Notes: a model not told the origin generated them from the letters alone. A stretch of 64,000 bases of DNA from Comamonas koreensis (GCF_021026195.1 NZ_JAJNCT010000003.1:124001-188000), one strand, 5' to 3'. Shown: positions 16,567 through 26,373, numbered from the stretch's first letter. Numbers and translations are program-made.

Positions 16567-17241
16567 ATGGCAACGAAAAAAAATATACAAGTGGGGGAGG
16601 CGCTGCAAGGATTTCTGCGCCAGTTTCAAAACCTCGACCCCAAGGACCCATCTGTCTGGCCGGCTGCTCCTCGCGCGGTCTTGTTGGTGTTTATTGCGGC
16701 ACTGGTAATCGGTTTGGGCTGGTATGCCTATTTGAGCAGCTTTGAGGACGAGCTGTCTGTGGCGCAGGCCGAAGAGCTCAAGCTCAAGGAAGACTACAAG
16801 ACACGTCTGCGCAAGGCGGTCAATCTGGATGCGCTACGCAAACAGCGCGAGCAGGTCTTGCAGTACGTGACCCAGCTGGAAAAACAATTGCCCAGCAAGG
16901 CGGAAATGGCTGCGTTGTTGTCCGATATCAACCAGGCCGGTATTGGCCGGAGTCTGCAGTTTGACCTGTTCAAACCGGGTCAGACGGTGGTGCGGGACTA
17001 TTACGCCGAGTTGCCAATCACCTTGCAGGTCAACGGCAGGTACCACGATATTGGCTTTTTTGCGGCGGACGTCGCCAATCTCTCGCGCATCGTGACCTTG
17101 AACAACATTGCGCTGGCGCCCGCCAACAAGGAAAGTGCGACGTTGGTGCTGAACGCTACCGCAAGAACCTTCCGCTATCTGGATCCGCAAGAGCTCCAAG
17201 AGCAGCAAGCGGCGAAATCCAAGCAGAACGCGAAGAAGTAA
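16567..17241 (+). CDS. pilO: Type IV pilus assembly protein PilO
   Basis: The partner of PilN in the inner-membrane alignment complex. The 224-residue protein has a cytoplasmic N-terminus, a transmembrane helix (about 36-56), a coiled coil (about 60-110) with QLEKQLPSKAEM, and a periplasmic PilO domain with the FDLFKPGQTVVRDYYAELP motif. It lies 8 bp after pilN and is followed closely by pilP. Confidence 0.94.
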   Translation: MATKKNIQVGEALQGFLRQFQNLDPKDPSVWPAAPRAVLLVFIAALVIGLGWYAYLSSFEDELSVAQAEELKLKEDYKTRLRKAVNLDALRKQREQVLQYVTQLEKQLPSKAEMAALLSDINQAGIGRSLQFDLFKPGQTVVRDYYAELPITLQVNGRYHDIGFFAADVANLSRIVTLNNIALAPANKESATLVLNATARTFRYLDPQELQEQQAAKSKQNAKK

Positions 17242-17248
17242 GGTGGAT

Positions 17249-17794
17249 ATGCATACTTTGTCTAAATGGATAGGCGCTGCGTTGGCGGTGTCGCTGTTAA
17301 CAGCCTGTACTGACGAAGGCGATGACTTGCAGCAGTGGATGCAGCAAGAGCAAGCCAGCACGCGGCCCTCGGTCAAACCCATTACCGCACCCAAGGAATT
17401 TGTGCCTCAGGGCTATGTGGCCAGTACGACCTTGGACCCTTTCAGCAAGGAGCGTCTCGCCGCGTTGTTGGGCGGCAGTGCGAATGCGCCAGCGACCATC
17501 TCCGATGCGCTGGTGGCGCCTGAACGCGCGCGACGCAAAGAGCAGCTCGAGTCGTTTCCGCTCGATACCATTTCCATGGTGGGCTTTTTGAAGAAGGGCA
17601 ACCAGGATGTGGCCCTGGTCAAGGCCGACAGCCTGATCTACCAGGTCAGCAAGGGCATGTACATGGGCCAGAACTACGGAAAGATAAAAAGCATCAGCGA
17701 GAGTGCAGTCACCCTGCGGGAGATTGTGCAAGACGGTGTGGGTGAATGGATAGAGAGAGATGCAGTGCTTGAACTGCAGGAGGCCAAAAAATGA
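17249..17794 (+). CDS. pilP: Type IV pilus assembly lipoprotein PilP
   Basis: An inner-membrane lipoprotein linking PilNO to the PilQ secretin. The N-terminus MHTLSKWIGAALAVSLLTAC has a lipobox with Cys20. The conserved TLDPFSKERLAALL segment and the C-terminal beta domain (VGFLKKGNQDVALVKAD) match the PilP family. The ATG at 17249 was chosen over the GTG at 17243 because AAGG lies 5 bp upstream and the signal peptide begins there. The stop overlaps the pilQ start. Confidence 0.93.
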   Translation: MHTLSKWIGAALAVSLLTACTDEGDDLQQWMQQEQASTRPSVKPITAPKEFVPQGYVASTTLDPFSKERLAALLGGSANAPATISDALVAPERARRKEQLESFPLDTISMVGFLKKGNQDVALVKADSLIYQVSKGMYMGQNYGKIKSISESAVTLREIVQDGVGEWIERDAVLELQEAKK

Positions 17795-19908
17795 AAAAAT
17801 TCAGCGTACTCATCCCTTTGATGGCCATGTTGCTGCCATCCTGGGCGCTGGCGCAGGGGCGTATCAACAAGGTGTCGACCCTGGTGCGTGACGGCGTGGA
17901 GATGGTCAAGATCGAGACGGACGGTGCGCCGCTGGTCTTGCCTGAAACCTTCAGCATCCAATCTCCTGCACGTGTGGTGCTGGATCTGCCCGGGTTCAAA
18001 AGTGCGATGCCCAACAATCGGGTCGAGCTCAACCAAGGCAATCTGCGTTCCTTGAATGTCGTGGAGACGGATACCAAGGCCCGCGTGGTGCTGAACCTGA
18101 AGGAAAGCACCAACTACAAGACTGAAATCAGCGGCAATGACTTGCTGGTGGCTCTGGATCCTGCGGCCAAGGCGGTGACCAACGCCAATGCGCAAAATAC
18201 CCAGTTTGCCGAAGATGGCAATAATTACTCGCAGCCACTGTCCAATCTGGATTTTCGTCGTGGTACCGATGGTGCAGGGCGTCTGGTGATCACCCTGCCA
18301 AATAACAAGGTAGGGGTGAACATCTCCAAGCAAGGCGATGGTCTGACCTTGGAGCTGCAGCACACGCTGTTGCCAGAGGCGCTGCGCCGCAAGCTAGATG
18401 TGGCGGACTTCGGCACACCCGTCGGAATGATCTCGGCGCGCCAAGCAGGCAGTACTGTGTTCGTACAGCTGAAAAATGCGGGTGAATGGGAGCATAGTGC
18501 CTACCAGAGCGACAACCAGTTTGTCGTGGAGGTGCGTCAGCGCAAGTCCGATCCCAACAAGCTGGGTTCCTCCGGAACCTTCACCGGCGAAAAACTGTCA
18601 TTGAGTTTCCAGAACATTGAAGTTCGTTCGCTGCTGCAGGTAATTGCCGACTTCACTAACTTCAATATTGTTACCTCGGACACGGTCAATGGTGCGCTCA
18701 CCCTGCGTCTGAAGGATGTTCCCTGGGACCAGGCGCTGCAGATCATCCTGGACGCCAAGGGTTTAGGTATGCGCAAATCCGGTACGGTTCTATGGATCGC
18801 ACCCAAGGATGAAATCGACGAGCGCATTCAGAAAGACTTTGATGCGGTGGCAAAGCTAGAGGAAAAAACGCCTCTGCAAACGCAGGCCTTCCAGCTTAAC
18901 TATGCCAAGGCGACTGAGCTGCTCAAGCAAATTACCAGCAATACCGGCGGTGGTGGTGGTACCGGTGGAACGCAGAGCCGTTTTCTGACACCTCGTGGTT
19001 CGGCTATTGCCGAACCCCGTACCAACCAGCTGTTCATCACCGATGTGCCCGCCAAGCTCGAAGAGTTCCGTCGCCTGCTGGTGACTCTTGATATTCCTGT
19101 GCGCCAGGTGCTGATTGAAGCCCGCATCGTGGAGGCGCGTGACACCTTTGGGCGTGCATTGGGCGTACGTTTAGGCGGTGGCGATTTGCGCGCTTCCAAG
19201 GGCGGAGATGGTGGTTACAGCATTGGTGGAGGCAACCGTGTGGGCTTTGGCACCAGCTATGACAATGCCGTGGGCACCACGGGCATGGGCGGTACAAACA
19301 CGTCCAACGGTAGCTTTGTCAACCTGCCTGCCGTGCTTTCTACCGGCGGCGGCAGTGGCTCCTTTGCGCTCTCCATTTTCAATTCAGCTGCCAACCGTTT
19401 CTTAGCCTTGGAATTGTCGGCCATGGAAGCAGATGGCAAGGGCAAGATTGTCTCCAGCCCGCGTTTGATCACGGCTGATCAAACCAAGGCACTGATCGAG
19501 CAAGGTACGGAAATTCCATACCAGAACTCTGCGCAAAATGGTGCCACCACGGTGGAATTCAAAAAAGCGGTGTTGAAGCTCGAGGTTGTGCCCCAGATCA
19601 CCCCAGAAGGCAGCATCATCCTGGATCTGGATGTCTCCAAGGACTCCCAAGGCGCGAACACCTCGGCTGGTCCTGCCATCGATACCAAGCACATCAAGAC
19701 CCAAGTCTTGGTGGAAAATGGCGGCACCGTGGTGATTGGCGGTATTTTCGAGTTGTCGGAAACATCGACCACCAACAAGATTCCTTTGTTGGGCGATGTA
19801 CCGGTGCTGGGCAATCTGTTCAAGAGCAATGTTCGTGAATCGGAAAAGCGCGAAATGCTGGTATTCATCACGCCCAAGATGATTTCAGACCGCGGTGAAA
19901 TGCGTTAA
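17791..19908 (+). CDS. pilQ: Type IV pilus secretin PilQ
   Basis: Forms the outer-membrane pore for the pilus fibre. The 705-residue protein has a signal peptide (1-22, ending ALAQ), two AMIN-type peptidoglycan-binding domains (about 28-130 and 150-245), a secretin N0 domain (about 268-330) and an N1 domain. A Gly-rich loop follows (386-394). The secretin barrel contains QVLIEARIVEA and ends with VPVLGNLFKSNVRESEKREMLVFITPKMI, the secretin signature. A second Gly/Ser-rich stretch (about 465-530) lies inside the barrel. It is last of the pilMNOPQ operon and is followed by an Ig-like lipoprotein gene 21 bp on. Confidence 0.96.
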   Translation: MKKFSVLIPLMAMLLPSWALAQGRINKVSTLVRDGVEMVKIETDGAPLVLPETFSIQSPARVVLDLPGFKSAMPNNRVELNQGNLRSLNVVETDTKARVVLNLKESTNYKTEISGNDLLVALDPAAKAVTNANAQNTQFAEDGNNYSQPLSNLDFRRGTDGAGRLVITLPNNKVGVNISKQGDGLTLELQHTLLPEALRRKLDVADFGTPVGMISARQAGSTVFVQLKNAGEWEHSAYQSDNQFVVEVRQRKSDPNKLGSSGTFTGEKLSLSFQNIEVRSLLQVIADFTNFNIVTSDTVNGALTLRLKDVPWDQALQIILDAKGLGMRKSGTVLWIAPKDEIDERIQKDFDAVAKLEEKTPLQTQAFQLNYAKATELLKQITSNTGGGGGTGGTQSRFLTPRGSAIAEPRTNQLFITDVPAKLEEFRRLLVTLDIPVRQVLIEARIVEARDTFGRALGVRLGGGDLRASKGGDGGYSIGGGNRVGFGTSYDNAVGTTGMGGTNTSNGSFVNLPAVLSTGGGSGSFALSIFNSAANRFLALELSAMEADGKGKIVSSPRLITADQTKALIEQGTEIPYQNSAQNGATTVEFKKAVLKLEVVPQITPEGSIILDLDVSKDSQGANTSAGPAIDTKHIKTQVLVENGGTVVIGGIFELSETSTTNKIPLLGDVPVLGNLFKSNVRESEKREMLVFITPKMISDRGEMR

Positions 19909-19929
19909 TTAAGATAGACAGGGAGAGTT

Positions 19930-21495
19930 ATGAGAAATTTGTTGAAGCCCTTGGTGCTGGTGGCACCACTGTTGTTGGCAGCTTGTGGCGGTGGTGGCGG
20001 TAGCGGTGGTGAGTCGCAGCTGCAATACAGCATCAAGCTGACGTCTTCGAAAACGTCGGTTCCGGTAAACGTGGCAGGCAGTTTGCCCGGCTATCCTGGC
20101 GCAGCGGACTACTACCCATATATGTCCACGCTGTATATCCAGGCCAATGCCGGCAACAATCCCATTCCTAACCAAGAAGATGGTGCATTCTCGTGCAATA
20201 TCACCTCGGGGCTGGATTCGGGCTCGCTCTACTACCTGGATGGCAAGGACGAGCACACCGTTGATTTAGCCGTCGGAACCGAGACCGTGAAGGTGCCAGG
20301 CGCCTACCGCAATATCACCCTGGGCTCCAATGCCGGTGGTGCGTCGTTCCATATCATTTCGCACGGCATTGCTGGCGATGTGACCGTACAGTGCAGCGTG
20401 ACCGATCCGCGTGACAACAAGGTCTACACCGACCGCGCAACCGTGAAGGTCGGCGGCGGCAGCACCGCAACCCCTGCAACGGTCACTTTGACCAAGGATG
20501 CCTCGTACGTCGGTTCGCGTGACAACGTGAACAACATCCCCAACAGCGTGGTGGTACAGGCGATCCTCAAGAACGACAATGACCAGCCCGTGAGCAGCTC
20601 GGGCAATGCCAACCTGCAGGTCAGCATTGTTCCCAATGCCGCATCCGACGGCGCTCGGTTGCTGGCCGGTGGTCAGACCAACAGTGGTTCCATCCAGATC
20701 AGCACCGTCAATGGCGTAGGCCAGTTCTCTGTGGCCAGCGGCCCCGCTTCGGGCTCGCTGCTGCTGCGTTTGACAGTCGACCGCGCTGACAATGACCTGA
20801 CCAATGGCATCCAGCAACCCATCACCCAGTACGCTGTGATTCCCGTCGTGCATGCGATTGCCTCCAGCGCGCTGACCATTCCTGAGTCGGAACTGGCGCA
20901 GACGGTGCAGAATGCCGAGCCTTATTCTCATGCCCTGGTTGTAGAAGGCGGTGTTGCTCCCTTCCTGTGGTCCACCACTTCGACCCTGCCAACCGGCCTG
21001 AGCCTGAGCTCTGATGGCTTGATTTCCGGCACGCCGAATGTCAAGGGTCCTGGTGCCTACACCGTGGTGCTGAATGTGCGCGATGCCAACGGCGCGACCG
21101 CGCGTCAAACCCTGGTGCTGACTGTCGTGGGTAATCTGCCGGACAACCCTGTGGCCTTCACCATCAATGGTTGCACCGGTTCGTCGACGTCGCCTTGCCC
21201 GATCGCCTCTGTGGAAGTGGGAACCTCCTACACCTACACCTTCTCGGCTACCGGTGACAATGTGACCTGGGCGCTGGAAGGCGCACCAAGCTGGCTGCAA
21301 GTGGTGGGCCAAGGCTCCACCGGCCGTATCGCTTCGGGTGCTCCACTCACCTGTGCAGATGTGGCTACGTACCGCATGTTTGTGACGGCGAAGAATGCGA
21401 CCAACTCGGTCAGCCGCGAAGTGACGTTCCGTGTGACTGATACGGCAGGCACTTGCACGCCGACGACACCAACGACCCCTACGGCAGCGTCTTGA
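19930..21495 (+). CDS. Large Ig-like surface lipoprotein downstream of pilQ
   Basis: The 521-residue protein has a lipoprotein signal (lipobox LAAC, Cys19) and a Gly/Ser linker CGGGGGSGG. It then has an unassigned N-terminal part, an invasin-like beta domain (about 177-300) and a putative Ig (He_PIG type) domain near 325-400 with LPTGLSLSSDGLISGTP. The C-terminal domain holds several cysteines (GCTGSSTSPCP and LTCADVATY) and a Thr-Pro tail. It is probably exported and membrane-anchored; its exact role is unknown. Its place 21 bp after pilQ, ahead of the terminator, suggests co-transcription with the pilus genes and a pilus-related or adhesive role, which is inference. Confidence 0.75.
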   Translation: MRNLLKPLVLVAPLLLAACGGGGGSGGESQLQYSIKLTSSKTSVPVNVAGSLPGYPGAADYYPYMSTLYIQANAGNNPIPNQEDGAFSCNITSGLDSGSLYYLDGKDEHTVDLAVGTETVKVPGAYRNITLGSNAGGASFHIISHGIAGDVTVQCSVTDPRDNKVYTDRATVKVGGGSTATPATVTLTKDASYVGSRDNVNNIPNSVVVQAILKNDNDQPVSSSGNANLQVSIVPNAASDGARLLAGGQTNSGSIQISTVNGVGQFSVASGPASGSLLLRLTVDRADNDLTNGIQQPITQYAVIPVVHAIASSALTIPESELAQTVQNAEPYSHALVVEGGVAPFLWSTTSTLPTGLSLSSDGLISGTPNVKGPGAYTVVLNVRDANGATARQTLVLTVVGNLPDNPVAFTINGCTGSSTSPCPIASVEVGTSYTYTFSATGDNVTWALEGAPSWLQVVGQGSTGRIASGAPLTCADVATYRMFVTAKNATNSVSREVTFRVTDTAGTCTPTTPTTPTAAS

Positions 21496-21530
21496 TGACA
21501 AGCCTGTAGATCCCACCTGGATCTGCGTTA

Positions 21531-21560
21531 AAAACCTCCGGCAACCCCGGAGGTTTTTTT
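21531..21560 (+). terminator. Terminator of the pilM-to-lipoprotein operon
   Basis: An 11-base perfect stem, AAAACCTCCGG at 21531-21541 and CCGGAGGTTTT at 21547-21557, with a five-base loop and continuing T run to 21560. Confidence 0.92.
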
Positions 21561-21610
21561 ACGCCCGCCATTGCCCTATCATGTGCAGTCCGTTTTCAGG
21601 ATGTAGCGCG

Positions 21611-22168
21611 ATGGCACCTTCCGTGTGTTTGATTGGGCTGCCCGGCAGTGGGAAATCCACCATCGGCCGGCAGCTGGCACGCCTTTGGGGTGTGGATTTT
21701 GTCGACTCTGACCATGTGATCGAGGCGCAGCTGGGCTGCACGATCAAGGAGTACTTCTCTTCCCAGGGCGAGCAGGCTTTTCGCGATGTCGAGGCCCAGG
21801 TGATTGCCGCATTGGCGACACGGGAGCGGGCCTGCATCCTGTCCACCGGCGGTGGCGCGGTGCTGCGGCCAGAGAACCGCGCCGTGCTGCATGCCCACAC
21901 AACGGTGTTCTACCTGCATTCCAGCCCCGAGGACATTGCCCGGCGCCTGCGCAACGATACCGGCCGGCCCCTGCTGCAGGGCGATGACACGCTCAAACGC
22001 CTCAAGGACCTGCTGGCCGTGCGCGCGACCCTGTACGAAGAGACGGCGCACTACACCATCGACACCTTGCGCTGCGGCACCGGCCAGGTCATGCGCAAGG
22101 TCAGCATGCAGGCCGAGTTGGCGGGCCTGGTGCCGCAGCCGGGCGCCACTTTGGCAACTCCCCGATAA
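21611..22168 (+). CDS. aroK: Shikimate kinase
   Basis: Phosphorylates shikimate at the 3-hydroxyl in the chorismate pathway. The 185-residue protein has Walker [10 protein letters not shown] (9-17), the shikimate-binding DSD (in FVDSDHVIE) and [11 protein letters not shown]. The lid arginine region is RNDTGRPLL. The ATG at 21611 was preferred over an in-frame upstream start at 21581 because CAGGAT sits 9 bp ahead of it and the protein then begins just before the nucleotide-binding strand. aroB follows after 40 bp, the usual pairing. Confidence 0.93.
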   Translation: MAPSVCLIGLPGSGKSTIGRQLARLWGVDFVDSDHVIEAQLGCTIKEYFSSQGEQAFRDVEAQVIAALATRERACILSTGGGAVLRPENRAVLHAHTTVFYLHSSPEDIARRLRNDTGRPLLQGDDTLKRLKDLLAVRATLYEETAHYTIDTLRCGTGQVMRKVSMQAELAGLVPQPGATLATPR

Positions 22169-22208
22169 TGGACGAGCGATATCCATACAACTTTCCGACG
22201 CAAACGCT

Positions 22209-23318
22209 GTGACCGACACTGTTCATATTGACCTGGGCGACCGCTCCTACCCCATCCTGATTGCTTCCGGCTTGCTTGCCCAGGCGGACACCTTTGCGCA
22301 CTGCCCCAAGGCCTCGCAGGCGCTGATCGTCAGCAATGACACAGTGGCCCCCCTCTATGCCCGCCAGCTGCAGGCCGCGCTGGCACCCCACTACCCCAAG
22401 GTCGAACTGGTGGTGCTGCCCGATGGCGAGGCGCACAAGAACTGGACGACCCTGCAAGGCATCTTTGATGCGCTGATGCACAACGGCGCCGATCGCAAGA
22501 CGGTGCTGTTTGCGTTGGGGGGCGGTGTCGTAGGCGATATGACCGGCTTTGCTGCCGCCAGCTTTATGCGCGGCGTGCCTTTTGTGCAGGTTCCCACTAC
22601 CTTGCTGTCGCAGGTGGATTCGTCTGTCGGCGGCAAGACCGGCATCAACCATCCGCTGGGCAAGAACATGATCGGCGCCTTCTACCAGCCCCAGCTGGTG
22701 GTGTGTGATCTCGACACCTTTGACACCTTGCCTGCGCGCGAGCTGAGCGCCGGCCTGGCCGAAGTCATCAAGTACGGCCCGATTGCAGACATGGCCTTTA
22801 TGGATTGGTTGGAGGCCGAGATGCCTGCGCTGATCGCTGGTGACAAGCGCGCACTGGCCCATGCAGTGCGCCGCAGCTGCGAGATCAAGGCCGATGTGGT
22901 CTCCAAGGACGAGCGCGAGGCAGACCTGCGCGCCATCCTGAACTTTGGCCACACCTTTGGCCATGCGATCGAAGCCGGCATGGGCTATGGTGTCTGGCTG
23001 CATGGCGAAGGCGTGGGGGCCGGCATGGTGATGGCTGCCGAGCTGTCCCAGCGTCTGGGTCTGGTCGATGCTGCCTTTGTGCGGCGCCTGCGTGCGCTGG
23101 TGGCCCGTGCCGGTTTGCCGGTGCGCGGTGCCATTTTGGATAGCCAGGACAACGCGGGCCGCTATCTGGAGCTGATGCGCCACGACAAGAAATCCCAGGC
23201 CGGCGCGATCCGCTTTGTGCTGATCGATGGCCCAGGCAAGGCGGTGGTGCGCGAAGCGCCCGACGCGTTGGTGCGCGAAGTTATCGACCTGTGCTGCGCC
23301 GAGGCAGTGCAGGCCTGA
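22209..23318 (+). CDS. aroB: 3-Dehydroquinate synthase
   Basis: Converts DAHP to 3-dehydroquinate in the second step of the shikimate pathway; NAD and divalent metal dependent. The 369-residue protein has [19 protein letters not shown], the [20 protein letters not shown] active-site block, and metal-binding residues in [14 protein letters not shown] at 22209 gives [16 protein letters not shown], matching the usual N-terminus, although no strong ribosome site is seen. It ends 4 bp before dgt. Confidence 0.93.
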   Translation: MTDTVHIDLGDRSYPILIASGLLAQADTFAHCPKASQALIVSNDTVAPLYARQLQAALAPHYPKVELVVLPDGEAHKNWTTLQGIFDALMHNGADRKTVLFALGGGVVGDMTGFAAASFMRGVPFVQVPTTLLSQVDSSVGGKTGINHPLGKNMIGAFYQPQLVVCDLDTFDTLPARELSAGLAEVIKYGPIADMAFMDWLEAEMPALIAGDKRALAHAVRRSCEIKADVVSKDEREADLRAILNFGHTFGHAIEAGMGYGVWLHGEGVGAGMVMAAELSQRLGLVDAAFVRRLRALVARAGLPVRGAILDSQDNAGRYLELMRHDKKSQAGAIRFVLIDGPGKAVVREAPDALVREVIDLCCAEAVQA

Positions 23319-23322
23319 TCGG

Positions 23323-24543
23323 ATGGACCGCCCCGCGCCGCTGATGCAGCCAGCCGAGCCCCAGCAAGTCTGGACCGAGCTGGGCCTGGCGCCTTATGCC
23401 TGCTTCTCTCACCGCAGCCAGGGCCGTCTGCATGCGCAAGAGGCGGCGCCCACGCGCAGTGCCTTCCAGCGCGACCGCGACCGGATCGTGCACTCCACCG
23501 CTTTCCGCCGTCTGGTCTACAAGACCCAGGTTTTTTTGAACCACGAAGGCGACCTGTTCCGCACCCGCCTCACGCACTCGATCGAGGTGGCGCAGCTGGG
23601 CCGCTCGGTGGCGCGGGCACTGCGCATCAACGAAGACCTGACCGAGGCGATCTGCCTGGCCCATGACCTCGGCCACACGCCTTTTGGCCATGCGGGCCAG
23701 GATGTGCTCAATGACTGCATGCAGGACTTTGGCGGCTTTGAGCACAATATGCAGAGCCTGCGCGTGGTCGATACGCTGGAAGAGCGCTACCCCGACTACA
23801 GCGGGCTGAACCTCTGCTTTGAAACCCGGGAAGGGATTCTGAAACACTGCTCCGCCAAGCATGCGCGGCAGCTGGAGGCCCGCGAGCCGGGCGGCGTGGG
23901 CCAGCGTTTCCTGCTTGGCCAGCGGCCTGGTCTGGAAGCCCAGCTGGCCAATCTGGCCGATGAGATCGCCTACAACGCCCATGATGCCGACGACGGCGTG
24001 CGCTCCGGCCTGATCAGTCTGGGGCAGCTGATGGGCGTGCCGCTGTTTGCCCGCTATGCCCACGAGGCGCTGGCCGAGTACCCGCAGCTGCAGGAGCCGC
24101 GCTGGCAGCGCAAATGGCTGTACGAGGCCACGCGCCGCATGCTCAGTGAACAGATCTACGACGTGATCCGCCACACCAGTGCCGGCCTGCAAGCCGCGCA
24201 GCCGGCCGACGTGGATGCCGTGCGCCAGCTGCCCGCCCTCGTCGGTTTCAGCCGCACGATGGCGGCCGAGTCGGCCGAGCTCAAGCGCTTTTTGTTCAAA
24301 AACCTGTACCGCCATCCGCAGGTGGTGCAGACCACCGGCCAGGCCAAGGCCGTTGTGCGCGAGCTGTTTGACATTTACCTGGCCGACCCTTTGCAGATGA
24401 AGCCGCGCTTCGCCGCCCGTGCCGCCGGGCTGGATCGGGTCGCTTGCGCCCGCGTGGTGGCCGATTTCATCGCTGGCATGACGGACCGCTATGCACTGCG
24501 GGAGCATGAACGCCTGACGGGCCAACGCGTCCTCGTTCCCTGA
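23323..24543 (+). CDS. dgt: Deoxyguanosinetriphosphate triphosphohydrolase-like protein
   Basis: An HD-superfamily dNTP triphosphohydrolase, probably lowering or balancing dNTP pools. The 406-residue protein has the family start RDRDRIVHSTAFRRLVYKTQV. Its HD metal site is formed by H85 (RLTHSIEV), H114 and D115 (LAHDLGHTPFGHAGQ), and a later Asp in the ADEIAYNAHD region. The ATG at 23323 begins 4 bp after the aroB stop, so it is in the aroKB operon, as in many betaproteobacteria. Short Dgt-like proteins of this group have unsettled substrate preference. Confidence 0.9.
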   Translation: MDRPAPLMQPAEPQQVWTELGLAPYACFSHRSQGRLHAQEAAPTRSAFQRDRDRIVHSTAFRRLVYKTQVFLNHEGDLFRTRLTHSIEVAQLGRSVARALRINEDLTEAICLAHDLGHTPFGHAGQDVLNDCMQDFGGFEHNMQSLRVVDTLEERYPDYSGLNLCFETREGILKHCSAKHARQLEAREPGGVGQRFLLGQRPGLEAQLANLADEIAYNAHDADDGVRSGLISLGQLMGVPLFARYAHEALAEYPQLQEPRWQRKWLYEATRRMLSEQIYDVIRHTSAGLQAAQPADVDAVRQLPALVGFSRTMAAESAELKRFLFKNLYRHPQVVQTTGQAKAVVRELFDIYLADPLQMKPRFAARAAGLDRVACARVVADFIAGMTDRYALREHERLTGQRVLVP

Positions 24544-24742
24544 ATACCGGGCTTCTGCATGGGTGCCATGGCTTAGCGCAGGCACTGGCCAAGCCACCCT
24601 CGCTACAATGGCAGGCCCAGTGTCAGCCTCTGCCAGCCTGTGGCCTTGCGCCGCCCTTGCGCCCAGCGCCCACCCCTTTGCAGGGTGATGGCCCGCAGAC
24701 AGCCCCCGCTGGCCATCTATAACTCCACCAGAAAGCCCCACG

Positions 24743-25372
24743 ATGACCGATACCCATGCTGCACCTGCGCCTGCAGATGAGGCCTTGCACCAGGTGGTGA
24801 TGGCCGACACCGTGAACTGGCTGGAAAAAGCCGTCATCGGTCTGAACCTGTGCCCGTTTGCCAAGGGCGTGCATGTCAAGGACCAGATCCACTATGTGGT
24901 GAGCGACGCGCAGGATGCCGAAGCGGTGGCACACGACTTGCACCGCGAGCTCGAAGCGCTGGCCGAAGCTAATCCGGATAAGCGCGATACCACCTTGCTG
25001 ATCCTCCCTTATGCGCTGCATGATTTTCTGGATTTCAATGATTTCCTCGAAATCGCCGACGAAATGATTGAAGAGTTGGATCTGGGCGGCATCCTGCAGG
25101 TGGCCTCGTTCCACCCCTTGTTCCAGTTCGAGGGCACGACGGTCGATGATGTGACCAACTGCACGAATCGCTCGCCATACCCCATCTTGCACCTGCTGCG
25201 CGAAGAGAGCATTGACAAGGCCGTCGAGGCCTTCCCCGAAGCGGATGCGATTTACGAAAAGAACATGGAGACGCTCGATGCGCTGGGCCTGGAAGGCTGG
25301 CTGGACCTGGGCGTGGGCCCGCGCTGCCCCTTCCCGCACCAGGACGCTGCCAGCAGCAAGGCCAAGGAATGA
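24743..25372 (+). CDS. DUF1415 family protein
   Basis: A 209-residue soluble protein of uncharacterised family DUF1415. Recognisable blocks are TVNWLEKAVIGLNLCPFAKG, LLILPYALHDFLDFNDFLEIADEM and GILQVASFHPLFQFEGT, followed by NRSPYPILHLLREESIDKAV. The conserved Cys in GLNLCPFA and His in ASFHP may be functional. The family role is unknown. The stop overlaps the ATG of the methyltransferase gene, so the two are coupled. A TACAAT -10-like element lies at 24604-24609. Confidence 0.85.
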   Translation: MTDTHAAPAPADEALHQVVMADTVNWLEKAVIGLNLCPFAKGVHVKDQIHYVVSDAQDAEAVAHDLHRELEALAEANPDKRDTTLLILPYALHDFLDFNDFLEIADEMIEELDLGGILQVASFHPLFQFEGTTVDDVTNCTNRSPYPILHLLREESIDKAVEAFPEADAIYEKNMETLDALGLEGWLDLGVGPRCPFPHQDAASSKAKE

Positions 25373-26271
25373 AAACGATGAAAGCACCGCGCGCCGCAGG
25401 CCGTAGCACCACCAAGCCCGCCGCCCCCGATGTTGCCCAGCAGCTGGAGCTCAAGCCCGGACAGTCGATCGAGCTGCTCAAGGCGCTGCACATCCTCACG
25501 CGCGATGGCAAGCTGAACCAGGATTCGCGCCGCAAGCTCAAGCAGGTCTACCACCTCTACCAGTTCATCGAGCCGTTGCTGACCGAGCTGTCGGCGCAAG
25601 ACCACCCGGTTAGTCTGGCCGACCATGGCGCCGGCAAGTCCTACCTGGGTTTTATCCTCTACGACCTGTTCTTCAAGAACCTGGGCCGTGGCCATATCTA
25701 CGGCATTGAGACCCGTGCGCCGCTGGTCGAGGCCTCGCAGCAGCTGGCGGCCAATCTGGGTTTTGACCGCATGTCGTTTCTGAACATGTCGGTCGCCGAT
25801 TCGACCCGTACCGATGCGGTGCCCGAGCGCTTTGATGTGGTCACTGCGCTGCATGCCTGCGATACCGCCACCGATGATGCCATCGCCTTTGGCTTGGATA
25901 AGCATGCCCGCGCGATGGTGCTGGTGCCTTGCTGCCAGGCCGAAGTGGCCGCATGCCTGCGCCAGAACAAGGCCATGAGCCTGTCGCGCACCCCCCTGGC
26001 CGAACTCTGGCGCCACCCCATCCACACCCGCGAGATGGGCAGCCAGATCACCAATGTGCTGCGCTGCCTCTACCTGGAAAGCCAGGGCTACCAGGTCACC
26101 GTGACCGAGCTGGTCGGCTGGGAACACAGCATGAAGAACGAGCTGATCCTGGCCAAGTACACCGGCCACAAAAAGCGCGCGGCGGCCGAGCGGCTGCAGC
26201 AACTGTTGGCGGAGTTCGGTCTGGAGCAGTCGCTGCAGCACCGCTACCGGTTGGAACCAGTCGCTGCCTGA
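25369..26271 (+). CDS. SAM-dependent methyltransferase-like protein (Methyltransf_32 type)
   Basis: A 300-residue protein with a Rossmann methyltransferase fold of the type found in RRNAD1/METTL25-like proteins. The putative SAM site is DHGAGKSYLGFILYDLFF (about 85-102), the acidic strand end is YGIETRAPLVEASQQLA, and TALHACDTATDDAI is the motif IV-like region. PCCQAEVA follows, a cysteine-containing motif usual in this family. The substrate is unknown, perhaps RNA. It overlaps the DUF1415 gene by 4 bp. Confidence 0.75.
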   Translation: MKTMKAPRAAGRSTTKPAAPDVAQQLELKPGQSIELLKALHILTRDGKLNQDSRRKLKQVYHLYQFIEPLLTELSAQDHPVSLADHGAGKSYLGFILYDLFFKNLGRGHIYGIETRAPLVEASQQLAANLGFDRMSFLNMSVADSTRTDAVPERFDVVTALHACDTATDDAIAFGLDKHARAMVLVPCCQAEVAACLRQNKAMSLSRTPLAELWRHPIHTREMGSQITNVLRCLYLESQGYQVTVTELVGWEHSMKNELILAKYTGHKKRAAAERLQQLLAEFGLEQSLQHRYRLEPVAA

Positions 26272-26328
26272 AAAGGCCTTGCATGCGCCTATAGCGCACA
26301 AAGGTATCGCATTCGTGACGATGCGGTG

Positions 26329-26373
26329 ACGTCATCGGATATTCACGGAGCCGTCATTTCCGCTTCCTAGACT
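26329..26373 (+). promoter_or_regulatory. Pho box promoter of phoX with three 11-bp direct repeat units
   Basis: Three seven-base units lie exactly 11 bp apart: ACGTCAT (26329-26335), TATTCAC (26340-26346) and CCGTCAT (26351-26357). They resemble the PhoB half-site CTGTCAT and its 7+4 spacing. A -10-like TAGACT sits at 26368-26373, 10 bp after the last unit, the usual PhoB geometry. The start of phoX is 44 bp further on. Confidence 0.75.
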
